Counted from the stretch's first letter, positions 7,577 through 17,185 are shown. The stretch: 64,000 bases of DNA from an uncultured bacterium (GCA_949283255.1 CASDRS010000002.1:320-64319), one strand, 5' to 3'. Translations and numbers: made by a program. The notes: generated from the letters alone by a model not told the origin.

Positions 7577-8176
7577 GAAATTTGGGGTAGTTCAGGATTT
7601 TTTGACAGGACAGATGAAAAGTTGTTAAACTTTTATTTTTTTGTAAATAGTTTTTGAAATTCGTCCAATGTCCCATTTATAATCATGTTTATATATTCTT
7701 TTAATTCTTTAGTATTAAATGCTGGTCCATTTTCATAATTAGCTTGTTTTTTTATTTTTCCACCTTGACGAATAAATTGAGCTCGAATTCCAATATGTTT
7801 GTCATCATTTTTGTATAAAGGTCCAATATCAAATTTTATTAAGTCTTTAGAAGTTCCTATTTCCTCAGCTTTTTTGAAATATTGTTTTGTTAGTTCTTTG
7901 TCTATAAACTTTTTACCTCTAACACAAGTTCTTCTTGATATTTGTAATTTAGCACCAAATCTTAATGAATTGCTCGCTTTAATATTATTGGTTTTCATTA
8001 AAATCCTCCATAAATCATGATTTTTAATCGTTTCTGTATATATAAAATTCGTAAAAAATAAATTTGCTATAACAGTAATTTAAATTTTTATAACATTAAT
8101 TTAAGTTTCTAAATTTATCTGTCCCAAAATTCCCGAACTGGCTGTCAAATATTCCTGAACTGGTTGTTCTTTTACA
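7555..8176. mobile_element. Transposase-less cassette with IS21-like ends
   Basis: The left end runs from TGT at 7555 through the repeat at 7566-7613. The right end carries two tandem 22-23 bp motifs, CTGTCCCAAAATTCCCGAAC (8119 on) and CTGTCAAATATTCCTGAAC (8142 on), each closing with TGG, then the tip TGTTCTTTTACA at 8165-8176. The ends are inverted relative to each other and share AGTTCAGGA and GACAG. The 0.6 kb between them hold one minus-strand gene and no transposase. It could be a non-autonomous cassette, or two unrelated ends brought together by recombination. Confidence 0.6.
7633..7998 (-). CDS. Hypothetical protein, 121 aa, cassette cargo
   Basis: A small basic protein preceded by a good Shine-Dalgarno (GGAGG, 7 bases before ATG at 7998). 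The N-terminus reads MKTNNIKASNSLRFGAKL, resembling the phenylalanine-glycine N-termini of several other hypothetical proteins in this window. There is one cysteine in RRTCVRGKKF and no signal peptide or membrane segment. I do not recognise a family. It is the only gene between the two element ends, transcribed against polA. Confidence 0.65.
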   Translation of the reverse strand: MKTNNIKASNSLRFGAKLQISRRTCVRGKKFIDKELTKQYFKKAEEIGTSKDLIKFDIGPLYKNDDKHIGIRAQFIRQGGKIKKQANYENGPAFNTKELKEYINMIINGTLDEFQKLFTKK

Positions 8177-9687
8177 ACAATGTTTATAGCCCGACTTTTG
8201 GTCACAAGCTTCCTTCAAAGATTTTTTATGATATCAAGGATTTGCCGAAATTAAAATGTGCTTGTTGCGGTAAAGATATGTTCAAGGCTGATGAAATTAA
8301 AACGATGCTCAATAGTTATCAGGCAGGTTCAAAAAGAGCACTTGAAAATAATGCGCTTGCAAAATTTAAGGATACTGAAGCATTTGAGTTTTTGAGCGGT
8401 TTATCAAAAGAAAATCCAAAAGCTACGCTGAGAGAACTAGTAAGTACTAGAGAAGGTGGGGCTAAAATGCGTGATTTACATCCGAGAACTCAGCTTGATA
8501 TAATGCAGATGGCCTTGATAGCTGATGGAATATCTGTAAAAACTCCGCGTGTTATCGCTAAACTTTCAAAATACAAAGATATGTTTGGCGAGGACTTAAG
8601 AGCTGTCTATGATACTATGGAAATTTATGCAGAAATGTATCCTAAAAAGACTTTTGCCGAGATATTCAATTTGCCGGAAGTGAGTGAAAGACATAAGACT
8701 CTGTATGCAGAAGCTAAAGCTCAAACCAGTAAGCAAAAAATTGATGTGTTTAAGAGACTAAGAGATTTTTCTGAAACTTTACCTCCGAAGGACAGGAGTA
8801 GACTTCAGGATGCAAATACGCAAGCTATAAAGATTTTAAATAATGGTATGTATGAGCCTAAATTTGTTAAGGCTCTTGTAAGTGGTATATACGAAAACTT
8901 TTTAAAGAGTGCTGATACAAAAAGGATAAGAGGAAAAATCATGCCGGTTGTAAATGATTTTCCTTATGATTTAATTTCTCCTGTAGATGCATTTATATCC
9001 AATTCAATTGATAAAAAGCGCAGTGATATTGATATTATAAAAATATTTTTAGATGACATGATGGCTACATTTGAGCACGCAAGACCGCGTAGTCAAGATG
9101 GAAGTGATGAGTGGTTTAATGGTATAGTATTGTGCAGGCATTGCAATAGAACCAGAGCAGATTTGCCATATCCGTTCTTTTTGTCATTTTACCCTGAGAT
9201 GAAAAAAAATATTCAGCGTCAGTGTGATAGAATTATGACTTTCATAATGAGAGGAAAGTTGAAAGGGCATGATGATTATCCTGCCGATATAAAGCGAACA
9301 ATGTTGGTTGAATCAGGAAATGTAATAAGACTAAATATTACTAAATATCTTAAATATAGAGAACAGCAAACACTTTTAAAGCTTGAACAGTCAAAAGCCA
9401 TACTAGCTCAGGATGAGGCAAAATACAAAGAAGCCTCTCAAAAATTGCGTGAAGTTGATTCTAGGATAGAGGAGATTATGAAGGTCGTACGACAGCTGAA
9501 AAAGGAAAGACGTGCTGCCAGTGAAAAATTTAATGCTGTAGCTGATTTGAAAAATCAATCCGAAGGTCAGGTTAAGGATAACGAAATTCTATTGAGAAAT
9601 ATAAGAGAAGATATGGAGATTGACAGTTCATTGAATAAATCTGTGATACTCAAGAGAATAAAGAAACTTCAGCAAAATAAAAATTAA
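8164..9687 (+). CDS. HNH-like zinc protein with coiled-coil tail, 5' end lost
   Basis: A 507-residue frame that opens at a TTG inside the right end of the mobile cassette, with no ribosome binding site; the native first few codons are probably lost. It then reads YSPTFGHKL, a motif common near the start of hypothetical proteins here. A first zinc pair is CACCGKDM. Around residues 302-335 lie FEHARPRSQDGSDEW and VLCRHCNRTRADLPY, the layout of an HNH (treble-clef) nuclease core: EH, then G..W.N, then CxxCN. The last 120 residues are a charged coiled coil. Nuclease activity is inferred only. The stop overlaps the convergent TolC gene in a shared TTAA. Confidence 0.75.
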   Translation: MFFYNNVYSPTFGHKLPSKIFYDIKDLPKLKCACCGKDMFKADEIKTMLNSYQAGSKRALENNALAKFKDTEAFEFLSGLSKENPKATLRELVSTREGGAKMRDLHPRTQLDIMQMALIADGISVKTPRVIAKLSKYKDMFGEDLRAVYDTMEIYAEMYPKKTFAEIFNLPEVSERHKTLYAEAKAQTSKQKIDVFKRLRDFSETLPPKDRSRLQDANTQAIKILNNGMYEPKFVKALVSGIYENFLKSADTKRIRGKIMPVVNDFPYDLISPVDAFISNSIDKKRSDIDIIKIFLDDMMATFEHARPRSQDGSDEWFNGIVLCRHCNRTRADLPYPFFLSFYPEMKKNIQRQCDRIMTFIMRGKLKGHDDYPADIKRTMLVESGNVIRLNITKYLKYREQQTLLKLEQSKAILAQDEAKYKEASQKLREVDSRIEEIMKVVRQLKKERRAASEKFNAVADLKNQSEGQVKDNEILLRNIREDMEIDSSLNKSVILKRIKKLQQNKN

Positions 9688-10991
9688 AGTGCATCTTTGT
9701 CTTCGTAGAGGTCGAAACTTTCGTCATTAACTTCGCGCAGGAAGTTTGTCCAACTGTTATAGTAATCTGCAAGGGCGTATGTGTAGCCAACGATTATTGA
9801 TTTGTAGGACTGTTTCATTACAATAAGTGCGGTTATATCAGTTTTTCCTGTTTCGTAACTTTTTATTGAATTTTCTATCAATTTTTCAGAACTTGTCAGG
9901 ATTTTTTGTTCATAGCAAAGAAGATTGTCTCTTGCGGTTAAAAACTTAGCATAAGCAGCATCGGCATCTTTTATGGCTTTATTAACAGTTGAGATGTATT
10001 TTAGCTGAGATTGCTCAAGTTCAAGTTTTGCTGATTCGATTTCCGGTCTAAATGTGTAAAATACAGGTAAATTAACTATATTTGCACCGGCATAGGCTCC
10101 GCTTTTGAATCGGTCATCAGTTTGAGTTTTGCTCTGGTACATGTACCCGCCTGTCAGTTCTATGTCAGGAATTCTTTGTCTTGTTACAAGTTGAAGATTT
10201 TTCTTTGCGATATCTATTTGTTGTTTTGCAATTTTTATGTCGTATCTGTGAGCAATTGCGTGCTCTCGAATGTCGCTGAATTTAGGCATTCCATCATTAG
10301 GGCTCGGGGTAAGAAGCTCATCAAAGTTATTTTCTTCCGCAAAAATTTTATCTTGTGTATCATAGTTTGATTCTTCACCAGGATTAATGACCTTATTGAA
10401 GTTTACAAGCGCATTACGTACAGCAATTTTTGCTGTGTTAACTTGTGTTGTCAGTTGATTAAGAGCAATTTCTGCTTGCAGCTCATCAATCTCAGGAGCC
10501 TTGCCGCTTTTAACCTTTTTTTCTACAACGTTATAAAGTTGTTCTTGTAATTTTTCTTGCTGCTCAAGGGTATTAAGGACTGATTTTTCTGCAACAAGGT
10601 TGATATAAGCCTCGCGGACATCCATTTTTAATTTAAACTTTGCATACCTTAGATTTTCACTTTCAAGCTCCAAATTTGACTTTGCAAGATTTTTACGCAC
10701 TCCTCGTTTTCCGACTTCAATCAATTCGCTAAATCCAAGTTGTTGCGGTTCGCTTCTGCCGGCAGTACCAATGTTATAAAACATATTAAATTCAGGGTTT
10801 TGGAGTCTGTTTGCACTTTTTACTTTATTTTGTGCAATGTCAATATTCATTTTAGCTGCTCTAAGATCAATATTTTTTTCTACGGCAATATCAAGTGCCT
10901 GCTGTAAATTTATCTGGACATTATCTTCGATTGCAAATGCACTTGGGGTTAAAAGAATAGATATAATGAATGATATCAAAACCTTTTTCAT
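9684..10991 (-). CDS. TolC-family outer membrane efflux protein
   Basis: A 435-residue protein with a signal peptide (MKKVLISFIISILLTPSAFA). Two TolC repeats follow, each starting with the family's helix pattern (LQQALDIAVEKNIDLRAAKM and EHAIAHRYDIKIAKQQIDIA), and there are long heptad-rich helices with interspersed strands. Trimers of such proteins form the outer-membrane channel of efflux or type I secretion systems, and CzcC-like heavy-metal efflux is one possibility. No inner-membrane pump or adaptor lies beside it. It implies an outer membrane. Promoter and start region are at 10992-11040. Confidence 0.88.
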   Translation of the reverse strand: MKKVLISFIISILLTPSAFAIEDNVQINLQQALDIAVEKNIDLRAAKMNIDIAQNKVKSANRLQNPEFNMFYNIGTAGRSEPQQLGFSELIEVGKRGVRKNLAKSNLELESENLRYAKFKLKMDVREAYINLVAEKSVLNTLEQQEKLQEQLYNVVEKKVKSGKAPEIDELQAEIALNQLTTQVNTAKIAVRNALVNFNKVINPGEESNYDTQDKIFAEENNFDELLTPSPNDGMPKFSDIREHAIAHRYDIKIAKQQIDIAKKNLQLVTRQRIPDIELTGGYMYQSKTQTDDRFKSGAYAGANIVNLPVFYTFRPEIESAKLELEQSQLKYISTVNKAIKDADAAYAKFLTARDNLLCYEQKILTSSEKLIENSIKSYETGKTDITALIVMKQSYKSIIVGYTYALADYYNSWTNFLREVNDESFDLYEDKDAL

Positions 10992-11059
10992 ATTATATAA
11001 TTATATCGCAACATGGATATATATGTCCAGAATTATAAAAAAAATAAGAAGGAGCTTTT

Positions 11060-11632
11060 ATGCCTGATTCATACCAAACACTCAGATGTCCTGCTTGTGG
11101 TAATGTAATGAAAAAAATATTTATTCCAGCACTTGGAATAAATATTGATATTTGTACTGAAGGCTGTGGTGGTTTATATTTTGATTGCAAAGAGCTTCAG
11201 ATGTTTCAAAAGGGTTCTGATGCAGGTATGGAAGAAATTAATGAAGCACTTGCGGGTCGGACTTATACTCCTGTAGCTGAAGATCAAGTAAGAGTCTGTC
11301 CTTCTTGTGCAACAAAGATGGTCAAAACTTTTATAAAAGGTCTGAATGTTCAAGTTGATACTTGTTATAATTGTGGTGGTGTATTTCTTGATTACGGTGA
11401 ACTTGATAGTATCCGCTCGGGTGTAAAACGAGTTACTGTAAATCAAGTTAAACAACAAAATTTAACCCAAAATAATAATGATGTCCTAAGAGAATACTTT
11501 AGAGAAGCTCAAAAAGAAGAGCATAATTACAGAAAGTTTAATTATGCTATGGATACCCTATTTAGGCCTCGTTATGGACGCCATGGTCGCACTTCATGCT
11601 TTATCGATTTACTTTATTTACTATTTAGCTAG
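11060..11632 (+). CDS. Double zf-TFIIB zinc-ribbon protein
   Basis: 190 residues with two zinc ribbons of the zf-TFIIB type. The first has LRCPACGNVMKK...DICTEGCGGLYFDCKEL and the second VCPSCATKMVKT...VDTCYNCGGVFLDYGELD. Each carries a CxxC pair, then a CxxCGG(L/V)(Y/F)(F/L)D signature. The C-terminal 60 residues are polar and end in a short hydrophobic tail. The function of this family is unclear; nucleic-acid or protein binding is likely. AAGGAG sits 8 bases before ATG. Confidence 0.85.
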   Translation: MPDSYQTLRCPACGNVMKKIFIPALGINIDICTEGCGGLYFDCKELQMFQKGSDAGMEEINEALAGRTYTPVAEDQVRVCPSCATKMVKTFIKGLNVQVDTCYNCGGVFLDYGELDSIRSGVKRVTVNQVKQQNLTQNNNDVLREYFREAQKEEHNYRKFNYAMDTLFRPRYGRHGRTSCFIDLLYLLFS

Positions 11633-11698
11633 TAATTATTTTATGTTTGTAGTAGGATATATTTTGCATACATATATAGATATAAAAAAGGAGATATA

Positions 11699-12772
11699 AT
11701 GCCGGTTAATATTACCCCCCGACATGATGTAAATTACAATCACAGAATAGCTTTTAAATCGTCAAAACAGAAACAAAATGACAATCAAAAATACTCAGAC
11801 CCTCTTATGAAATGGCCTGCAAGAGGGCTTGCTTACAGTAATGAGTTAGGTGCTGCAATAAGTGAAGTTGCGCCAAAACTCGGTACGCTGTTGTGGTTCC
11901 CGGCAATGCTATATTTTGGTGCGGATATTTATGACAAGTACAAAAATGAAAAAGATTCTTACAATCCGAGCCGTGTAAGGGGTACTGAGCAGGCAGTGTT
12001 TCAGTTTTTAGCAAGTGTTATCTTGCCTACTTGCGCTGTTTTAGGCGGTCAGAAGGTTACGTCACTGCTTGGTAAATTTGGTAAGACGGGATTAACTCTT
12101 CAGACGGAAGAAGAAATTATTGACTTTTTGCAGGGGCACATGAGCAGAAGAAATATCGCTGATTATAAAGACAATGTGCAAGGCTTTAAGGAAAGTTTCA
12201 ATGTTGCTCTTGCAAATCACAGAAAAAAGACAAAAACTGAGATGAGAATAACTGGTCTATTAAGAAGTGCAAAAAATTATATTTTTAATTCCCAGCATCC
12301 TGAAGCAGTGGTTTTTGCTGAGAATGACAATATAACTAAATTTTCTAATCAAAAAATTGATGAAATGTTTAGTATTTATAATCAATTAATGACCGATGAC
12401 AGTAAAGCTCCGAAGGAGTTTTCTCCATCGATGTTTAAGAAGTATAACAAGATAAAGGAAAAGTTTTTCAATGACAAGGCTTATCGTGATACGGCAAAAG
12501 CTGATGCTATTGATATGATTATCAGAAAGTATCAAAAGTCTAAAATAATGAATGCAAAACTATTGAAGACACTTGGTGGATTTGTCGCGCTTGGACTTGC
12601 AATAAAGCCTATAGACAACTTTGTAGAACATACAGTAATGAAAAAATATGTAGTTCCGCGATTAAAGTCGCTTGAAAGTGCTCCTGTTGATAATTATAAA
12701 AGTAAGCACATAACAAAAACAGCCAATAGCAGTAATAGTAACAATATTGTTGTTGATAATGAAAAAGCTTAA
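11699..12772 (+). CDS. Hypothetical membrane-associated protein, 357 aa
   Basis: It starts behind a strong AAAGGAG. The N-terminus is polar and contains HRIAFKSSKQK, resembling the short F-x-(G/S) N-terminal motif of other hypothetical proteins here. Hydrophobic segments lie near residues 65-80 (LGTLLWFPAMLYFG), 105-120 (FQFLASVILPTCAVLGG) and 285-300 (LGGFVALGLAIKP), so it is probably membrane-bound. The tail is rich in serine and asparagine. Family unknown. The stop overlaps convergent manC by four bases (TTAA at 12769-12772). Confidence 0.8.
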   Translation: MPVNITPRHDVNYNHRIAFKSSKQKQNDNQKYSDPLMKWPARGLAYSNELGAAISEVAPKLGTLLWFPAMLYFGADIYDKYKNEKDSYNPSRVRGTEQAVFQFLASVILPTCAVLGGQKVTSLLGKFGKTGLTLQTEEEIIDFLQGHMSRRNIADYKDNVQGFKESFNVALANHRKKTKTEMRITGLLRSAKNYIFNSQHPEAVVFAENDNITKFSNQKIDEMFSIYNQLMTDDSKAPKEFSPSMFKKYNKIKEKFFNDKAYRDTAKADAIDMIIRKYQKSKIMNAKLLKTLGGFVALGLAIKPIDNFVEHTVMKKYVVPRLKSLESAPVDNYKSKHITKTANSSNSNNIVVDNEKA

Positions 12773-14151
12773 ACTCGGCCGTATATATCATTATAGCGGA
12801 TTATATCATCTTCCGAGATATAATCACCCTTTTGAACTTCAATTATCTTTAATTCGGTATCGTATGGGTTCTGAAGTGAATGTATTGCTTTAAGCGGAAT
12901 GTCTATGCTATCTCCGGCCTTTACGATATATTCTTTGTCATCAAGTATAACAAAGGCAGTACCTTCTAGAACAACCCAGTGCTCAGATCTGTAGTTATGT
13001 GATTGTATTGATAATTTTTGTTTTGGAAGAACACAAATAGTCTTAGTTAAATAGCCTTCACCACTGTTCATACAAGTATAATAGCCCCAAGGTCTGAATA
13101 CTGTTTTATGAAGTTTTGTCGTGTCGCTTTCTTTTAGTTTTTCAAAAAGTTTTTTGACATTCTGTGACTCATCACGCTTGCAGGCCATAATTGCATCTTC
13201 TGTTTCTACAAGAATAATGTCGCTCAAGCCTGATACAGCAACAAGTTCTTTTTGTGAGTATATAAATGAATTTTTAACATTATCAACAACAACTTTTCCT
13301 GTTATAACGTTGCCTTGCTCATCTTTTTCTTTAACATCATAAAGCGATTGCCAAGAGCCCAAGTCGTTCCAATCAGACTGAAGTTTTACAAGTGCAATCT
13401 TGTCAGATTTTTCCATGATTGCATAGTCAATTGATATGGATGGCATATTTTCATAAATCGAATAATCAATCTTTAAGTGATTGTCAAATGTAAGATGTTC
13501 TAAATTAGCAGAAATCTTTGGACAATATTTCCGGAATTCTTCCAGCAATACCGAAATCTTTGCCATAAAAATACCACCGTTCCAGTAGTAGTTACCTTCT
13601 GAAATATATTTTTTAGCGGTATCTAAATCAGGTTTTTCCACAAATTTTTCAACCTTATATCCGCCCTGCAGGCTGTTAGCAGTCTTAATATAGCCATATC
13701 CAGTTTCGGGGTATGATGGTTTTATCCCAAAAGTTACTATATAACCATCGTCTGCCAAACTTTTTGCTGATTCAACAGTTTTTTCAAAAGCTGCATTATC
13801 TTTTATAAGGTGATCAGAAGGAACTATGATTACAATATCATCTTCGTTTGAATTCTGTTTAAAATATTCAAGTGAACAAGCGATTGCAGGGGCAGTGTTT
13901 TTTCCTAAAGGTTCTGCAATTACGGGAGCTGATTTACTTATTTTATTAAGTTGAAGTTTTACATCCGAAAAATGTTTAATATTTGTTATGGAAAGAATAT
14001 TTTCTGCATCAATGAAGCTGTTCAATCTGTTAAAAGTTGCTTGTAATAAGCTGGTATCTCCATCAATGCTAAGTAACTGCTTAGGATACATTTCTCGTGA
14101 TAAAGGCCACAATCTGCTTCCCGAACCACCTGCTAAAATTATTGCTTTCAT
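12769..14151 (-). CDS. manC: Mannose-1-phosphate guanylyltransferase / mannose-6-phosphate isomerase
   Basis: A bifunctional type II enzyme of normal length (460 residues). The nucleotidyl-transferase part starts IILAGGSGSRLWPLSREMYP and has FVEKPDLDTAKKY and YYWNGGIFM. The C-terminal cupin has FRPWGYYTCMNSGEGY, SIQSHNYRSEHWVVLEG and SIDIPLKAIHSLQNP, which carry the isomerase metal ligands. It makes GDP-mannose, together with the phosphomannomutase at 33862-35343, for envelope polysaccharide. An AGGAGAGGTT-like leader precedes ATG at 14151, and the promoter is shared with the divergent gene at 14240. Confidence 0.95.
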   Translation of the reverse strand: MKAIILAGGSGSRLWPLSREMYPKQLLSIDGDTSLLQATFNRLNSFIDAENILSITNIKHFSDVKLQLNKISKSAPVIAEPLGKNTAPAIACSLEYFKQNSNEDDIVIIVPSDHLIKDNAAFEKTVESAKSLADDGYIVTFGIKPSYPETGYGYIKTANSLQGGYKVEKFVEKPDLDTAKKYISEGNYYWNGGIFMAKISVLLEEFRKYCPKISANLEHLTFDNHLKIDYSIYENMPSISIDYAIMEKSDKIALVKLQSDWNDLGSWQSLYDVKEKDEQGNVITGKVVVDNVKNSFIYSQKELVAVSGLSDIILVETEDAIMACKRDESQNVKKLFEKLKESDTTKLHKTVFRPWGYYTCMNSGEGYLTKTICVLPKQKLSIQSHNYRSEHWVVLEGTAFVILDDKEYIVKAGDSIDIPLKAIHSLQNPYDTELKIIEVQKGDYISEDDIIRYNDIYGRV

Positions 14152-14204
14152 AACCTCTCCTTGTCATCTGTGTCTATGGGTTTATTATACCAGATAATAT
14201 TGTA

Positions 14205-14233
14205 TTTACAAATTATAAAAAAATTTGTATAAT
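14205..14233 (+). promoter_or_regulatory. Promoter ending 6 nt before a start codon
   Basis: -35 TTTACA (14205-14210), 17-base spacer, -10 TATAAT (14228-14233), six bases, then ATG at 14240. Transcription should begin at or next to the A of the start codon, giving a leaderless message; no Shine-Dalgarno is present. Confidence 0.7.
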
Positions 14234-14239
14234 TTTTTT

Positions 14240-14461
14240 ATGTATAGCGACGGTGAAAAAGTATTTATAGAGGATGATGACCTTTGTTTAACTTGCGAAA
14301 ATTATGTAAAGGAGTTTGATTGTCCTCTTTTGAGTGCTCTTGTGCAAGGTGATGTTTTTTTAGAGGATAGCCTTGTTGTTACCAAATGTGCGTTTTATAA
14401 AGAGTTTAAGAGAGTATTACATATTGTAAGGAATAAACATGAAAACAATAACAATGATTAA
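14240..14461 (+). CDS. Small cysteine-rich protein, 73 aa
   Basis: MYSDGEKVFIEDDDLCLTCE opens the protein. The cysteines are spaced C-x2-C-x7-C (CLTCENYVKEFDC), with a fourth near the end (VVTKCAFYKEF), so a metal or Fe-S site is possible. No signal peptide. I do not recognise a characterised family. It overlaps the following dehydrogenase gene by 23 bases, indicating coupled translation. The start is placed at 14240 because a promoter ends 6 bases upstream; TTG at 14225 is the in-frame alternative. Confidence 0.7.
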   Translation: MYSDGEKVFIEDDDLCLTCENYVKEFDCPLLSALVQGDVFLEDSLVVTKCAFYKEFKRVLHIVRNKHENNNND

Positions 14462-15434
14462 CGGGGACGGGATAGGTCCTGAGATTTCGGATGCGGTTAT
14501 GAAGATTATTGATGCCAGCGGGGCAGATATTGAGTGGGAAATTCAAACTGCCGGCGAGGGTGTAATTGAAACAGAAGGTACTCCTCTGCCTGAACGTGTA
14601 ATATCTTCAATCAAAAAAAATAAAATAGCGCTGAAGGCTCCGGTGACAACTCCTATAGGCAAAGGGTTTCGTTCTGTAAACGTTCAATTGCGCAAATCTT
14701 TGGATTTGTATGCAAATTTAAGACCTTGTAAAAATCTTCCTTCTGTTAAAACACGCTTTGATAATGTTGACCTTGTTATTGTTAGAGAAAACACTGAAGA
14801 CTTGTATGCAGGTATTGAACGTAAAGTTTCCGAAGACAGAGCTGAAAGTATAAAGGTTATAACTCGCAGTGCTAGTGAAAGAATTTGCCGTTTTGCGTTC
14901 GACTATGCTGTAAAAAACAACAGAAGAGAAGTTTGCGTTGTAACAAAAGCTAACATAATGAAATTTTCTGATGGCTTGTTCCTTGACTCATATAGGACTG
15001 TAGCAAAGGATTATCCGGAGATTGCTCAAAGAGAAATTCTTGTAGATAATCTATGCATGCAGTTAGTGCAAAATCCTGAAAAGTTCGATGTTTTGGTTTT
15101 GCCTAATCTTTATGGCGATATAGTCTCTGACCTTGCAGCAGGGCTGATCGGGGGGTTAGGAGTAGCTCAGGGTGCAAATATTGGTGTAGAGTGTGCTGTG
15201 TTTGAACCTGTGCATGGTTCTGCGCCGGATATTAAGGGGCAAAATAAAGCAAATCCAACTGCTCTATTGCTATCAGGTATTGAAATGCTCAGGTATATAG
15301 ATAAGTGTGATTGCGCAGACAAAATTGAATCGGCTTTGTTTGAAACGCTAAGGAGCGATGTAAAGACAGCTGACTTAGGCGGTAGTGCAACAACAACTGA
15401 ATTCAGAGATGCAGTTATCAAAAACTTAGTCTAA
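14439..15434 (+). CDS. Isocitrate/isopropylmalate dehydrogenase family protein, probably NAD-isocitrate dehydrogenase
   Basis: 331 residues of the beta-decarboxylating dehydrogenase family. It has MINGDGIGPEIS at the N-terminus, substrate-binding SVNVQLRKSLDLYANLRPC, VRENTEDLYAGIE, the lysine/tyrosine region VVTKANIMKFSDGLF, metal-binding NLYGDIVSDLAAGLIGGLG, and cofactor-binding VHGSAPDIKGQNKANP. The SxN and YANLRP region favours isocitrate over isopropylmalate, and no leu genes are nearby. It would convert isocitrate to 2-oxoglutarate. AGGA precedes the ATG. The 3' end overlaps the convergent gene at 15426 by nine bases. Confidence 0.88.
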   Translation: MKTITMINGDGIGPEISDAVMKIIDASGADIEWEIQTAGEGVIETEGTPLPERVISSIKKNKIALKAPVTTPIGKGFRSVNVQLRKSLDLYANLRPCKNLPSVKTRFDNVDLVIVRENTEDLYAGIERKVSEDRAESIKVITRSASERICRFAFDYAVKNNRREVCVVTKANIMKFSDGLFLDSYRTVAKDYPEIAQREILVDNLCMQLVQNPEKFDVLVLPNLYGDIVSDLAAGLIGGLGVAQGANIGVECAVFEPVHGSAPDIKGQNKANPTALLLSGIEMLRYIDKCDCADKIESALFETLRSDVKTADLGGSATTTEFRDAVIKNLV

Positions 15435-15758
15435 TAGTCCTAAATCCTTAAGTAATTTCGAATTCTCTGCAAGTTGTGTCAGTTTTTCGTTTTCAAGCGG
15501 ATCTTTTGCCCCACTTTTGAACAAATCTTCAACAATTTTATTGTGAGAGGTATTTTCCGGATCGGACAGTACAAGTTTTGTAAAGTTTTTTATATCACAT
15601 TGCTTTTCATAAAGCTTGAGGGCATGCTTTGACATGGAGTCAAGAAACTCATTTTTTGAAAGGTCAAAATCAACATCAATAGGTCTAATCATCCCTTGAT
15701 TTGAGACTTTTTTCTTGGTTAAATTAAGTTTTTCTGATAATTGCTTAAATAACTTCAT
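15426..15758 (-). CDS. Hypothetical protein, 110 aa
   Basis: A soluble, charged, largely helical protein starting MKLFKQLSEKLNLTKKKVS. It has an acidic middle (PIDVDFDLSKNEFLDSM), one cysteine (KQCDIKNF) and a leucine-rich C-terminus (LKDLGLLD). No recognised domain. The ATG at 15758 is preceded by GAGGGTACGTGT, a weak ribosome site. It lies alone between convergent icd and divergent serS. Confidence 0.7.
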   Translation of the reverse strand: MKLFKQLSEKLNLTKKKVSNQGMIRPIDVDFDLSKNEFLDSMSKHALKLYEKQCDIKNFTKLVLSDPENTSHNKIVEDLFKSGAKDPLENEKLTQLAENSKLLKDLGLLD

Positions 15759-15905
15759 ACACGTACCCTCATATACATTATATACGTTGTATTAAAAATT
15801 TTCAATCAATCCTCGGATTTACGATTTAAATATATTATTTTCTTGATTATCAGTTATATTTATTTTATAATATATTCGCATATTTAAATAAGAAAGAGGT
15901 TTTGA

Positions 15906-17171
15906 ATGCTTGATATTAAATTGATTAGAGAAAATCCTGAAAAAATTAACGAACTTTTAAAACGCAGAAATCCGGAATTGTCAGTTGATGAAGTAATCAA
16001 AATTGACGAAGAAAGAAGAAAAGTGCAAGCTCAGGCAGATGAACTAAGAGCTAAAAGAAAAAAGGATTCTCAGTCGATTGGCGAGTTGAAAAAACGCGGT
16101 GAGAATACTGATGCTGTTCAAGCTGAAGTTAAAAAACTCGGTGATGATATCAAAAATCTCGAAGAAAAACAAACTGAGCTTGACAATAAGCAGAGAGATT
16201 TGTTGCTTCATATTCCTAATATTCCTGATGAAACTACTCCAATAGGTGCATCAGAAGATGATAATCAAGAAGTTTACAAATGGGGCGAACCTCGTAAATT
16301 TGATTTTGAATTCAAGCCTCATTGGGACTTATGCGAAGAAAAAAATCTTGTTGATTTTGAAAGAGGCGTTAAGCTTTCTCAAAGCAGATTTATTTTGTAT
16401 AGAGGAAAAGGTGCTCGTCTTGAAAGAGCTATAATAAACTTTTTCTTAGATTATCATACACAAGAACAGGGCTATGAAGAAGTATTGCCGCCATTTATGG
16501 CAAACGCTGCAACAATGACTGGTACAGGCCAGCTTCCAAAGTTTAAAGATGATATGTACAAGTGTGTTGATGAAGATTTGTACTTGATACCGACAGCAGA
16601 AGTCCCTGTTACAAATATTTATGCTAACGAAATTTTGACAGAAGATGATTTGCCAAAATATATGACAGCTTATACACCTTGTTTTAGACGTGAGTCAGGT
16701 TCTGCTGGTCGTGATACACGTGGTCTTATTCGTGTTCACCAATTTAATAAGGTTGAGTTAGTAAAGCTTACAACTCCGCAGACTAGTGCGGAAGAGCACG
16801 AAAAACTTACTGAAGATGCTGAAAAGATGCTTCAATTGTTAGAACTTCCTTACAGAAGAGAAGCTCTTTGTACTGCTGATATTGGGTTTTCAGCTAACAA
16901 ATGCTGGGATTTGGAAGTATGGATGCCTTCTTACGGAACTTATAAGGAAATCTCAAGCTGTTCAAATTATGGTGACTACCAAGCAAGACGTGCAAATATC
17001 AGATACAGAAATAAAGAAACAGGCAAGACTGAATTTGTACATACAATTAATGGTTCAGGTTTGGCAGTTGGCAGAACTTTTGCAGCTATTGTTGAAAATT
17101 ATCAGCAAGAAGATGGTACTATTATCATTCCGGAAGTTTTGCGTAAATATACAGGCTTTGATAAAATATAG
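15906..17171 (+). CDS. serS: Seryl-tRNA synthetase
   Basis: Class II synthetase, 421 residues, normal length. The N-terminal tRNA-binding coiled coil spans about residues 28-105 ([18 protein letters not shown] and onward). The catalytic part has [15 protein letters not shown], the motif 2 [21 protein letters not shown], and motif 3 [19 protein letters not shown]. It charges tRNA-Ser, and tRNA-Sec if present. GAGG precedes the ATG; a promoter-like AT-rich region lies at 15840-15885. Two small membrane-protein genes follow at 14- and 13-base spacing and probably share the transcript. Confidence 0.98.
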   Translation: MLDIKLIRENPEKINELLKRRNPELSVDEVIKIDEERRKVQAQADELRAKRKKDSQSIGELKKRGENTDAVQAEVKKLGDDIKNLEEKQTELDNKQRDLLLHIPNIPDETTPIGASEDDNQEVYKWGEPRKFDFEFKPHWDLCEEKNLVDFERGVKLSQSRFILYRGKGARLERAIINFFLDYHTQEQGYEEVLPPFMANAATMTGTGQLPKFKDDMYKCVDEDLYLIPTAEVPVTNIYANEILTEDDLPKYMTAYTPCFRRESGSAGRDTRGLIRVHQFNKVELVKLTTPQTSAEEHEKLTEDAEKMLQLLELPYRREALCTADIGFSANKCWDLEVWMPSYGTYKEISSCSNYGDYQARRANIRYRNKETGKTEFVHTINGSGLAVGRTFAAIVENYQQEDGTIIIPEVLRKYTGFDKI

Positions 17172-17185
17172 TAACAAGAGGTCAA

